From Siphonodentalium dalli (Eukaryota; Mollusca; Scaphopoda; Gadilida; Siphonodentaliidae), in the NCBI GenBank assembly GCA_032622095.1, contig CP136061.1, positions 82,250,324 through 82,314,323 on the forward strand: 64,000 nucleotides of DNA, written 5' to 3'. Below are positions 1 through 9,616 of the stretch, one piece after another. The first letter of the stretch is position 1, and each line of letters opens with the position of its first letter. Under the pieces are notes generated by a model, which was not told the origin of the DNA, did no database searches, and saw only the letters and a list, made by a program, of their open reading frames with translations. Made by a program: the position numbers and the translations under genes.

Positions 1-450
1 TTTACTTCGAATACTCTATTGTGTTCACTGATCATAAAAATACAACTTAAGAAAGGAAATTTCGTGGCGTTTTCAAATAAGAAGGGGTCTTCTTGGGGGA
101 CCCAAAAATGTCAAAATTTCACCTTTAATTACACATTCGCGCAAGTCCACCATTTTTTCCTGGAATAGTCTACTGTATTCACTGATCATAAAAACACAAC
201 TTAAGAAGGCAAATTTCCTGGCGTTTTCAAACAAGAAGGGGTCTTTTAGGGGGACCCAAAAATGTCAAAATTTCACGTACTGTATTCACTGATCATAAAA
301 ACACAACTTAATCAAAATATCACTTTTAATTACACAATCGCGCAAATCCACCATTCTTACCTGGAATAGTCTATTATGTTCACTGATAATATAAACACAA
401 CTCAAGAACGGAAATTTCCTGGCGTTTCCAAATAAGAAGAGGTCCATGGG
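1..450. repeat. Tandem repeat, unit about 150 bp, 3-4 imperfect copies
   Basis: The motif TTCACTGATCATAAAAA recurs near positions 25, 179 and 288, with a weaker copy near 380. Each is followed by a similar stretch (lysine-rich-looking AAGAAGGGGTC, then GGGGACCCAAAAATGTC). One copy is shortened, giving uneven spacing. No gene is visible here. The array runs off the left edge, so its full length is unknown. Confidence 0.75.
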
Positions 451-659
451 TGGTACAAAACAAATTATATATGAAGTTCCTTGCAATGTGTGACGATATA
501 TAAGCATGTAGTAACTCAAGCTTAAAACATGGCATACAGAAGTGAATCATATTCTTGTTTCAAAATAAAAAAAACATTAAACACTTTGAACACTAAAGCT
601 TCGTAGAACAATTGCGCTTGGCATCAATATCATAGAACATAAACACGGAAAGCTTCACA

Positions 660-1313
660 AAGCAATTGAGCTCGGCATCTATTGACAATGAATGTATATT
701 TATGGGTCAATTTCGTCATCAGTGTCTGAGTCATCAGCACAACCAGGTACACTCTCATCGTCCGTGTATGTGCTCCCGAAAGGGTGTGGGTCAGTTCATC
801 ATAGTTATCAAATGCTAAGCCGCATGGTAATTCTGGACATGATGGACAGCATAGTTTTTTCTCCATAATGGCATAAGCTAGCTCTGTTTCTAGCTCTTCG
901 GTTGCATTGTAATTCAGACAGGAGCCCAATTTGTTAAACATGGTAATAACCTTTTTGCTGCATGTCAGGGATTTTAATGCCATTGTGGTAAGTATATGCT
1001 TTCGCTGGTTCAGATTGCAACCCTTCACTATGAAAAGAGCATCATGGCTCATAGAATCAATACGTTTAGCCACTGGGTCACTTATTTGTTTGGAATCTGG
1101 TCCACCAAGCAAAACACTAAAATTTTGTTTTGCCAACTCAGGCGGAGCACCTTCGCCTATTTTTAGTGCTTCTATTGTTAGGGGATCACTAAGGGGTTCT
1201 TTTTTGACATCCTTTGACAGCTTTTCTGAGCAGAATTGCAGCTTGAGTGACATGTCCTTCTGGCGAATATTTAAAGTAAAAAACAGCCCGTATAGAAGCA
1301 TAGTCTATATCAG
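660..1313 (-). pseudogene. 3' part of a fragmented mobile-derived gene relic (C-terminal region)
   Basis: The minus strand encodes a long open stretch with features of a multicopy family of uncharacterised invertebrate proteins that I recognise by motif, not name. These are a KHIL..MALKSLT segment, an LNYNATEELETELAYAI segment, and a DNYDELTHTLSGAHT segment near the end. Just upstream (about 1230-1313) the coding sense continues in a different frame (STDIDYASIRAVFYFKYSP), so a frameshift lies near 1220. The product is unknown; I infer an origin in a dispersed, transposon-like gene family. Its 5' parts lie at 1530-1705, 2246-2445 and 4507-4996 on the same strand, separated by inserted elements. 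The apparent first methionine near 1301 is an artefact of the frameshift. Confidence 0.6.
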
Positions 1314-1321
1314 TACTATGC

Positions 1322-1521
1322 TACGGCAGCGTAGAACCGCCACAACCTATTTTGTTACTATCTTGATTAAAGAAGTTAGTAACTTGTTTAAACAAGTTAG
1401 ATAACTTGTTTAAACAAATTAGATAACTTGTGTAAACAAGTTGGTAACTTGTTTAAACAAGTTAGCTAACTTGTTTAAACAAGATAGTAACAAAAGAGGA
1501 AGTGGCGGTTCTACGCTGCCG
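1322..1521. mobile_element. 200-bp inverted-repeat element with palindromic tandem core
   Basis: Terminal inverted repeats start TACGGCAGCGTAGAACCGCC and are about 22 bp, extending imperfectly inwards. The core holds about five copies of a 24-bp unit built on the palindrome AACTTGTTTAAACAAGTT. Flanks TACTATGC (1314-1321) and TACTGTGC (1522-1529) look like an 8-bp target duplication with one mismatch. It sits inside the minus-strand gene relic, whose coding sense resumes on both sides. No coding capacity, so it must be mobilised in trans; the superfamily is uncertain (hAT-like by duplication length). Confidence 0.75.
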
Positions 1522-1529
1522 TACTGTGC

Positions 1530-1705
1530 ACTATTATTCCGGGCTTTTTGCAATCTGGCGAACGGAAAGTTAGTTTATCTGGAAAACGCTTCTGTAAAAC
1601 TGTCCCGAAGTATTGCACCTTTGTTATCGACGGTTCAATTTCACACTCGGCACAGAGACTGTGATAACGGTCATATATTGAATAAAGGTGTTCAGGCCGT
1701 TTTTG
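1530..1705 (-). pseudogene. Internal fragment of the same minus-strand gene relic
   Basis: Read on the minus strand, this stretch encodes a plausible globular segment beginning PEHLYSIYDRYHSLCAEC and continuing through VLQKRFPDKLTFRS to PGIIVH. It is bounded by the TTAA-flanked element (1710-2241) on its 5' side and by the 200-bp palindromic element on its 3' side. The frame does not connect directly to the upstream fragment at 2246-2445, so at least one indel has accumulated. Function unknown. Confidence 0.5.
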
Positions 1706-1709
1706 TTAA

Positions 1710-2241
1710 AGGTGGATTATCTCTTTGTAAACATGTATTATATAGTTACAGGGGTATAAAATATTAGATATAATATTAGACTCCTGTCCGGAAATGCTTC
1801 TATCGATTAATAGTCATTTTATTTCGAATATTTTCTTGTCTAAAAAGGTGTGGTTATTTATCTAGCGAACAATAGTGGTTACAGAGACAAGAAATTGTAT
1901 GGTGTAATTTTGTCACAAATGAACGTTAATGAGACTCATTATCGCTTATAACTATGAAATAAAACAACACAACCAATAAATCAGGGACATTTGACGTTCG
2001 ATACGTAGCTATAGGAACAGTATAATGCTCTCGATCGCTATATGGTATCACCCGAATGGTCTGTTCTAAAAATAGACAAATAAAGTGTCCCAATTAATCG
2101 TCTCATTTCATAATAAAATATTCGAAATAAAATCAATATTAATTGATAGAAGCCTTTCCGGACAGGGGTCTTCAGTTCATATTTATTATTTTATACCAAC
2201 GCAACTATTTCAAATTTGTTATTTAAAGAGATAATCCATCT
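1710..2241. mobile_element. Non-autonomous TTAA-target DNA element (Kolobok/piggyBac-like MITE)
   Basis: A 532-bp sequence is flanked on both sides by TTAA (1706-1709 and 2242-2245). Its ends are inverted repeats beginning AGGTGGATTATCTCTTT on the left and AGATGGATTATCTCTTT on the right. Long inverted arms continue inwards and include the conserved CCTGTCCGGAAA block and TTTTATTTCGAATATTTT. TTAA duplications are characteristic of Kolobok and piggyBac superfamilies; without a transposase I cannot choose. A truncated relative lies at 20040-20245. It interrupts the minus-strand gene relic. Confidence 0.75.
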
Positions 2242-2245
2242 TTAA

Positions 2246-2445
2246 TGATCTGCTGGTTCACGTATGCTATGTTGCTCTCCAAAGGACGAGCATTGTCAAC
2301 TTGTTCCTCGGGAATTGTAGCCAGTGACTGTTGCTTCTTGATTCGATCTGCCTTTTTACCAAATTGTGTGCGACAACTTTGATGAACTTTTGCCTCTTTC
2401 GCAATGAGATCAACGCCGGCGATCTTGACCATAACGTGTAGTCGG
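2246..2445 (-). pseudogene. Fragment of the minus-strand gene relic (AKEAKVHQSC segment)
   Basis: The minus strand encodes HVMVKIAGVDLIAKEAKVHQ followed by SC, a segment typical of an uncharacterised, multicopy invertebrate protein family, then RTQFGKKADRIKK and an acidic stretch ending at YVNQQII. The Cys-His spacing suggests part of a metal-binding region but the partner residues cannot be assigned here. The left end abuts the TTAA element and the right end abuts the 2.06-kb foldback, so both edges are insertion breakpoints. The last residues of the open frame (KDGLSL) come from the inserted element. Confidence 0.6.
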
Positions 2446-4506
2446 GGAGCCAATAAGGTCCACCTGCACCCCCCCCCCCCCCGATGATTACAAATAACCT
2501 TATTTTTATTGTTCCCTATGGTATCCAGATAAAGAATCCGGATTTCACCGAAAAATAAAGGTGGCCCTACTAGGTGCTAGAGCCATTTGAATCCAAGATG
2601 GCCGCCATTTCCTTTAATTCCGACCAGCTGTATTTAATCGTTGTAATAGATCGGTTGTTAGCAAAAGACACAGACAAAATGTATGCCATTTTGTTGGTAT
2701 GATGTCCTTCTTCAAAATGGCGGCAAATAATAAAAAAAAAAATCAAAATGGCCGCCGAAAAATGACGTCATATGCACGAAAATAGGAAATTTAATTAATA
2801 TTTCACCATATCTTCCATTTTTCTTCACAATAATCATAGTAAATGGCAATGTTTTTGAGATAGTCACCAAACGTGATATTATAGCGTCATTTTAATATAT
2901 TTGGCATTGACGAGGGTTCCGTAATAGATACAGAAAGAGGATTTGAAAAAGAGGGGTGAAATTTTCGATTTGTTTTGCAAGACGATTTTGATAGTCATTT
3001 TATCGACAAACCACACAGGCTGTTAATAGAATGTCAACAACTATGTGCTTTATTTTATTGGACGGATGTTTTACTTCAATGGGAACGAAAATTTCCAAAA
3101 TGGTCGCCGAAAATATGAAAAATGGTAAATATTGCCCCAGGGTGTCCTGCAATGGCTTACAATTTGTGGTTGATATATATAATTGGCTAATCTGTGTTAT
3201 ATACATTGAATACTAACATGTCTGATGCACCATGGATCATTGTTACTATTGTCACCACTGACATCACCAGAAATATTGGATTTTTCTCTCAAAAACTTGA
3301 CATAAATATCGGCAAAATTTCACTTTTCAGGGTTGGACAATTTTTTAAAGTAAAATGCAACTATCATTGGTATCAAAGGTATTTATTGTTTTGGTCTATC
3401 TTAAATGTGTCACACTACGGTGTTTATAGACCAAATAGCTCAAGATGGCTTCCAAAATGGCAACCAAATTTGTAAAAAGTTAATTTTTTACATATATCCC
3501 GAACATTATTCTCGGCGTTATCCGACAAGGTAGTAAATTGTGACTCACTTGGTTATTATACGTGTTAGTTAATTAACTGACAAAATGTTAGTTGCATTTT
3601 ACTTAAAACAATTGTCCAACCCTGAAAAGTGAATTTTTGCCGATATTTATGTCAAGTTTGTGAGAGAAAAATCCAATATTTCTGGTGATGTCAGTGGTGA
3701 CAATAGTAACAATTATCCATGGTGCATCAGACATGTTAGTATTCAATGAATATAATACAGATTAGCCAATTTTATATATCAACCACAAATTGTAAGCCAT
3801 TGCAGGACACCCTGGGGCAATATTTACCATTTTTCATATTTTCGGCGGCCATTTTGGAAATTTTCTACACCAATTTCATTCCCATTGAAGTAAAACATCC
3901 GTCCAATAAAATAAAGCACATAGTTGTTGACATTCTATTAACAGCCTGTGTGGTTTGTCGATAAAATGACTATCAAAATCGTCTTGCAAAAAAAATCGAA
4001 AATTTCACCCCTCTTTTTCAAATCCTCTTTCTGTATCTATTACGGAACCCTCGTCAATGGCAAATATCTTAAAATGACGCTATAATATCACGCTTGATAT
4101 TGCCATTTACTAATGATTATTGTGAAGAACATGGAAGATATGGTGAAATATTAATTAAATTTCCTATTTTCGTGCATATGACGTCATTTTTTGGCGGCCA
4201 TTTTGATTTTTTTTTAATTATTTGCCGTTATTTTGAAGAAGGACATCATACCAACAAAATGGCATACATTTTGTCTGTGTCTTTTGCTAACAACCGATCT
4301 ATTACAACGATTAAATACAGCTGGTCGGAATTAGAGGAAATGGCGGCCATCTTGGATTCAAATGGCTCTAGCACCTAGTAGGGCCACCTTTATTTTTCGG
4401 TGAAATCCGGATTCTTTATCTGGATACCATAGGGAACAATAAAAATAAGGTTATTTGTAATCATCGGGGGGGGGGGGGGGGGGTGCAGGTGGACCTTATT
4501 GGCTCC
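2446..4506. mobile_element. 2.06-kb foldback element with arms of about 0.9 kb
   Basis: The sequence from GGAGCCAATAAGGTCCACC (2446) is repeated in reverse complement ending at 4506, including homopolymer tracts (C run near 2468, G run near 4468). The arms stay clearly complementary to about 3350 and 3600, leaving about 240 bp in the centre. Both arms carry blocks such as ATGGCCGCCATTTTG-like motifs that also occur in the 31.7-36 kb repeat. Open frames of 60-94 codons inside the arms are mirror images of each other and not evidence of genes. No clear target duplication was found. It separates the 2246-2445 and 4507-4996 fragments of one gene relic. Confidence 0.85.
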
Positions 4507-4996
4507 ATGACTAGTGAGTTAAACGCAGAATACGTGCAGTCTCAATGATAGTGTTTTTCACCCTGTGTGGACAGTATTTCACTGAGATATTCTTTGGTGC
4601 ATTCCCCACGTGTTTTTATGTTCTTGTCGCAAAACAGGCATGTTTTGGGGAATATGTCAGTCGTTGAGTGTGCCGAAGCACTCGAGTTACTTGTACAACT
4701 ACGCTGTGTTGTTTTATATGTTTGTGATGAAACAGTCGGCTAGCAAACTTTTGGGGTAGCTGTAAAATTCTTATAACATGTGGTGTGGTAACCATCTTCA
4801 GCTGGATGATCATGTAACCATTTGACTATTTCTCTATATTTGGAGGTAGAGAAGTTTTTGTTAGTCATCCGCGTTTGAACTGCTGCCCACGAATTGTCCG
4901 TCCATCGCATCCACTTTGAGGACACAACATGACTACCAGATTGATGAATCCAGCACCTTTTTACATCTGACCGTTGAGTATTGGCACTGAGTAACT
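4507..4996 (-). pseudogene. 5' part of the minus-strand gene relic, with zinc-binding-like motifs
   Basis: A minus-strand exon begins after a TTATTTCAG acceptor (AG ends at 4997). It encodes ELLSANTQRSDVKRCW, then WMRWTDNSWAAVQTRMTN, then HDHPAEDGYHTTCYKNFTAT. After a frameshift near 4690-4740 the coding sense resumes as DIFPKTCLFCDKNIKTRGEC, containing a CxxC pair, and runs to an in-frame stop near 4545. The family is the same unnamed group as the fragments at 2246-2445 and 660-1313. Upstream exons were not identified. Stop codon, frameshift and three insertions make it a pseudogene. Confidence 0.6.
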
Positions 4997-5334
4997 CTGA
5001 AATAAAATTAACGCTTGATTTAGAAACATCGTAATTTGAAAATACCCCCTATATTCCATAACGTTATGCATGCATATGTTTAAAACTCCATAAACATAAT
5101 CCAAACATAAGATATTCCTTAAGTAATTAAATGGGTTTTCGGCCAGCTTCATGGAACGAATACACCTAAGGAGAGGACTTTAATAAAGCAGTTTGCTTCT
5201 TGTCTAATCCTCTTCCTAAATCTCTATGTATATCTATGTGTATTGTGTTTGTGTGATATGTTTGATTTTTAAAATAAATATTGTTTGCACCAAAACCTAA
5301 GGTTTGAAGACAAATTTAACTTTATATATATATA
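4997..5334. other. Unassigned AT-rich stretch
   Basis: I see no gene or clear repeat. It would be intron or upstream sequence of the minus-strand relic. It ends in a (TA)n run, the target used by the LTR retrotransposon. Confidence 0.4.
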
Positions 5335-6269
5335 TGTCGCACATCGTGGGTATAGGGGTTCCTGGCTAACTCTGGCGAGCACGACAGTCATTTATAAACT
5401 TTTGCCTCTCTGAATATTTGAGTGGTATATAGATACGTGTGATGAACAGGGTATTTAAGAAAGGAACGATCTCACCTTATGAGTCTCTATACTTTTATAT
5501 AATGAAATTCTGTATAGCATGAAAGTCGGCTTTATATCTAGCCCATCAAATATTAAGCACATCGTATACAGACATCGTAGTTGGTAGACTCTGAAATTAT
5601 TAAAACATCCTAATAATAATACAAAATGTGGGAATGAGATATATCATTTAAAGTTAGCGTAAATGACTTCACCCTTTATATTATTCTCGAAACTTTACTT
5701 TATGTGGACTATATCTTTGTCCATGTACAAATATTTCTTATTTCCTTTTTAAACCCCCCCCCCTATTGAAAATTAGTTAACATTAAGACTACTAAATTAT
5801 TTACTAGATTCTCCAATAACTAAAAACCAAGTTCAACAAAGTGATAAAATGACATGTGATAAACGACCAAATTTGTGTTACAATAATTACCTTGTCTGTA
5901 TTGACAAAAGTCAAGAGCGTTAAAGAGCATAAGTGTATGTTTTTATATTGATCCAAACATGTGAGGAGATGTTGCCCCCAGCTCCAGGTATTAACAAGTG
6001 ACCTGTTTGTGTGTGCGTGTTAAATGTTCGATCACGAGGTCCGGGCAATCAAATGTTTGTTGACCACTCTAGATTTAGGGCGCATGGGATGAGTGAATAG
6101 AAAAGGTCGTGTGCAAAGCTAAGAGTGCAACAAACATTAGTAAATTAACTCATGCCGTGCCGGTTATCTCCATAAATGTCTTGCGTACCGAGAAATATAC
6201 TAATATTATTAATGCTAATTATATTATGTATTTAAATATAATTTATCCTGAAGAAGTCACTGTATAACA
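5335..6269 (-). repeat. 3' LTR of the Ty3/gypsy element
   Basis: A 935-bp direct repeat of 14097-15033. On the minus strand it begins TGTTATACAGTGACTTC and ends in GTGCGACA. Differences from the other LTR are scattered substitutions plus small changes around a C-run near 5755 and a GT-run near 6010. Confidence 0.95.
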
Positions 6270-6281
6270 TTCTCCCCCTCC
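6270..6281 (-). other. Polypurine tract (plus-strand primer)
   Basis: On the minus strand GGAGGGGGAGAA immediately precedes the 3' LTR, the expected place for the polypurine tract that primes second-strand DNA synthesis. Confidence 0.85.
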
Positions 6282-7627
6282 AAAAATATATGACATCCCT
6301 GTCATTTACAACTAATCATTCTCATAATACCCATTTCTAATGCTGTTTTTATCAAAATAACTATCCAAATTGTCAATATGTACACGCCAACACATATGCT
6401 GTACTACATATGGGTGAAATATAACTTACTTGACTATAAAAGTCCACAAAATACACACATACTCAATATGTCAATTTACTGACACACAAAAGTAAATATC
6501 TGAAATTTTCAACCTCAGATCAATCGTAAACATCTCCTCTGAAATTCTTATGACAAACAAACATGCATTTATTCATCATGAAGTTTCAAAAAAATCAAAT
6601 ACACTAGCTTATTTCAATTCGTTTACCATGAATGGTCTATGCTAAGATAAAAATTTAATTTATGGACAGCAAAACATTAAATCTAAAACATACAAAATTG
6701 TTAATCTTGCCTCTCCTACAATATGGTCACTAGACTAATCTATTAAATTTATAAATTTTATTTTATTGAACTGGGACATCAGAACACTAAGTTCTGGTTC
6801 ATCAATTAATTAATCAACAGATAAACTCAAATTAAATTAGTGATCCATTGCAAGAAATGCCAGATATATCAAAAGTAAAAAAATTTAATGCTTCCAAAAA
6901 TTCAAATGATTACATAAAAAATGTTTTCACATCCAAATGACATGACTGAACAAAAATGATAACAATGAAAAATGCAAATCACAATTACTGGTATAGCCTG
7001 AATTGGCTGAAAATTTTATATGGAATAACAAATCTGTTGTCTGACTTGAAAGAGTGTTTATGCTCTAAATTTATACCATATACATTTAATGCTGCGACGA
7101 CCAATCGCTTAATAATTAATCAAAACCTGGAGAAAAATTATCCATACAAATATTTCTTCAAATGGAATTGTCAATATGTTATGTGCCTATATAACTTTAA
7201 TACATGTACTTCAAACTCAAATTGGCTTATCTTGTCACTATATTTGACTAAACATTTACGTCAAAATCTCTGCGATAATAAACTGCAAATAAAATGTCTC
7301 TGCGATTATCAGCTGCAAATACAATACAATTTAAAAATATATCACTGTACTAATACTATTTTAATTATACATGATTCTGAAAAACAAATTATGTTAATCA
7401 CAGGGTTATACGCTGAAATAAAGAATTACTTGAAAACTGGTACCTCATATGAGTTTTGGCTGCACTGGATCGTCAGCTGTAATCCTACTGTATTCCTGAT
7501 AGTCCGAACAATAACATAAAATCATAATCCTTACCATGCATAATTTTCCTTCTCAAACTCAGAACTTGATATTTGTTTGGACATTGAAAATATTTATATC
7601 TGAATTTTCACTATGCAAAAATGTTTG
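6282..7627 (-). other. Non-coding 3' internal region of the retrotransposon
   Basis: About 1.35 kb lies between the end of integrase and the polypurine tract. It is very AT-rich and has no convincing minus-strand frame, hence no visible envelope gene. A 187-codon frame on the opposite strand (6956-7519) is rich in Asn, Tyr, Ile and Lys, as expected from AT composition, and lacks recognisable motifs; see findings. Confidence 0.6.
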
Positions 7628-9616
7628 TCATTCTAACATTGTTTCAAGGGTTTTCTGAACTACAGATGGTTCCATCCCTACAAATATCTGCTTATCAGTG
7701 AGAGTTTTCAAGACATTTAGCTTTATTTGCCGGATTGTATCCGAAACATTAACTAATGTCATTGAACTCTCTATAGCTCTATGTGATACATAATCTGACT
7801 CCCAATATGGTTTCCTTGTATATCGGTTTGAACGTCTGGTTGGAATAGGTGGGTGAGTAACTTCCTTTTCAACCTCTTCTTGAGTTTGAATATTTCTTAC
7901 CTGACTTTCGTCTTCCTGACTTGGTGGAATTTCTGATTGTGATTCTACCACATTATCAATCTCTTCTCGAGTTTGACTATTTCTTACCTTTTGCTGCTCT
8001 ACATGTTGGATATCTACAACTTCATCTTGTTGATTATCCTCTGCAGAGTCGTCACTCGTAACATTTGTCTCTCCCTCATCGAGAATTTCAGTTCTCAAAT
8101 AGACATCTGTTGTCTTCTCTACTTTGTCCTCTTCTCTGGACTCTATGGGTGCACCCTTTATCTCTAACACTATTTCCTCTAATTCATCATCTGATTCGTC
8201 ATCTGATTGTCTACCATTTTCCTCCACCCTCATTTTCGTGTCATTCTTTCCCTTCTCCATTTCATCATCTGCCGGTATGGCACTTGATTGTTCTTCTACT
8301 ATGACACTTGTTGGCATGGGCCAATTTACTGGAAGCAAATGATTCCTGTGAATTGTTTTTCTTATTCCCCGTTCCGATTCTACTATATATACTGGAATAT
8401 CTTGTACTGGTTGTTGAACAACTTTATATATGGGATATTCATATTTGTCACTTAACTTATGTGGTCCTTCAAAGGCTAATATCCTTACTAATACTCTCTC
8501 TCCTATTTCAATCTTTGATGCTCTAGCTTTCTTGTTGTAATTTCGTTCACTTCTCATCCGACTCTTCATAGTCATCTCTCTGACTCGTTCATGTGCTTCG
8601 GAAATCCTTCTCCTCAGATTTGAAATATATTCTTCCACTGAATCTGCTCCTCCATCGTCTTTAATACCAAACGCTACATCAATCGCCATTCTTGGGTTTC
8701 TACCAAACATCAACAGATAAGGTGAAACACCGGCACTTTCATGACTTGTACTGTTGTAAGCACTTACAAACGGTCCAATATATTTACTCCAATCTCTCTT
8801 TTTATCCGGTTCCAAGGTTCCGAGCATTCCAATTAAGGATTTATTATATCTCTCGCAAATTCCATTCCCTTGAGGATGATAAATTGACGTGCGAGTCTTC
8901 TCTATACCACATAATTCACATAGTTGCTTGATAATTTTGGATTCAAAATTTCTTCCTTGATCCGAATGTATTCTATGTGGTAATCCATAATGCACAATGA
9001 AATTATTATAGAATACACTTGCCGTTGTTTCTGCTGTCTGGTCCTTGGTAACATATGCTTGCGCATATTTCGTAAAATGGTCAGTGATTACTAGAATATT
9101 CTTAAGCCCCCTTCTTGTTGGTTCCAGTGTTAGGAAGTCCATGCAAACCATTTCCAGTGGCTGCGTTGTTTGTATGGAAACTAACTGAGCTGTAGTATTT
9201 TTCTGCGATTTTCTTCTAACACACCGGGGACAATTTCTAATAAAATCTTCTACCTTACTATCAATTCCTGGCCAATAAAACCACTCTTTAATTAGTGAAA
9301 TGGTTCTATCCTGTCCTGGATGACCAATATTTGTATGTAGTGCTTGTAACACTGTGTCTACCTTCTCTTTTGGAAGAACCAGTTGGTTTCTGTGAACTCC
9401 ATTAAATGTTGTTTCTTTATACAATACGCCTCTTCTCATCTTGAAAGCTTTGAAATGTCTAAAAAATGCTGAATGTTCCTTAATTTGTGGGATACTTTTT
9501 CGGTTTGGAATTTCTCCTTTCTTTATAAATGGTAGCCACTTCCCAATAATCTTATCATTTCGTTGTAATCTTCTCCAGTCTGAAATTGTCATTATGTCTA
9601 TATTGCTCCCTGTTAT
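7628..9616 (-). CDS. pol: pol, integrase portion
   Basis: Integrase inserts the cDNA into host chromosomes. Numbering from the first Met after the stop, the N-terminal zinc-binding HHCC motif is H86, H91, C121, C124. The catalytic core has D152 (CMDFL), D211 (HSDQGRNF) and E247 (GICERYN), a DD35E spacing. A GPY/F-like module follows (EGPHKLSDKYEYPIYKV, about 375-395). The last 200 residues are acidic, rich in E, D and S, with RRSNRYTRKPYWESDYV near the end; no chromodomain is apparent. The frame is the same as RT-RNase H, but a TAA (9617-9619) separates them, so this is the downstream part of one pol frame rather than an independent gene. The Met at 9590-9592 is only the first after that stop. 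Confidence 0.92.
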   Translation of the reverse strand: MTGSNIDIMTISDWRRLQRNDKIIGKWLPFIKKGEIPNRKSIPQIKEHSAFFRHFKAFKMRRGVLYKETTFNGVHRNQLVLPKEKVDTVLQALHTNIGHPGQDRTISLIKEWFYWPGIDSKVEDFIRNCPRCVRRKSQKNTTAQLVSIQTTQPLEMVCMDFLTLEPTRRGLKNILVITDHFTKYAQAYVTKDQTAETTASVFYNNFIVHYGLPHRIHSDQGRNFESKIIKQLCELCGIEKTRTSIYHPQGNGICERYNKSLIGMLGTLEPDKKRDWSKYIGPFVSAYNSTSHESAGVSPYLLMFGRNPRMAIDVAFGIKDDGGADSVEEYISNLRRRISEAHERVREMTMKSRMRSERNYNKKARASKIEIGERVLVRILAFEGPHKLSDKYEYPIYKVVQQPVQDIPVYIVESERGIRKTIHRNHLLPVNWPMPTSVIVEEQSSAIPADDEMEKGKNDTKMRVEENGRQSDDESDDELEEIVLEIKGAPIESREEDKVEKTTDVYLRTEILDEGETNVTSDDSAEDNQQDEVVDIQHVEQQKVRNSQTREEIDNVVESQSEIPPSQEDESQVRNIQTQEEVEKEVTHPPIPTRRSNRYTRKPYWESDYVSHRAIESSMTLVNVSDTIRQIKLNVLKTLTDKQIFVGMEPSVVQKTLETMLE

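Noticed and set aside
1441-1767. A 108-codon + strand frame
   Set aside because: It reads through the 200-bp element and the TTAA-element arm, antisense to a better-supported minus-strand coding fragment.
3031-4378. Paired open frames of 60-94 codons on both strands
   Set aside because: They are mirror images in the two arms of the foldback, without motifs.
6282-7627. An envelope-like gene downstream of integrase
   Set aside because: No minus-strand frame of useful length and no signal or membrane segments on that strand.
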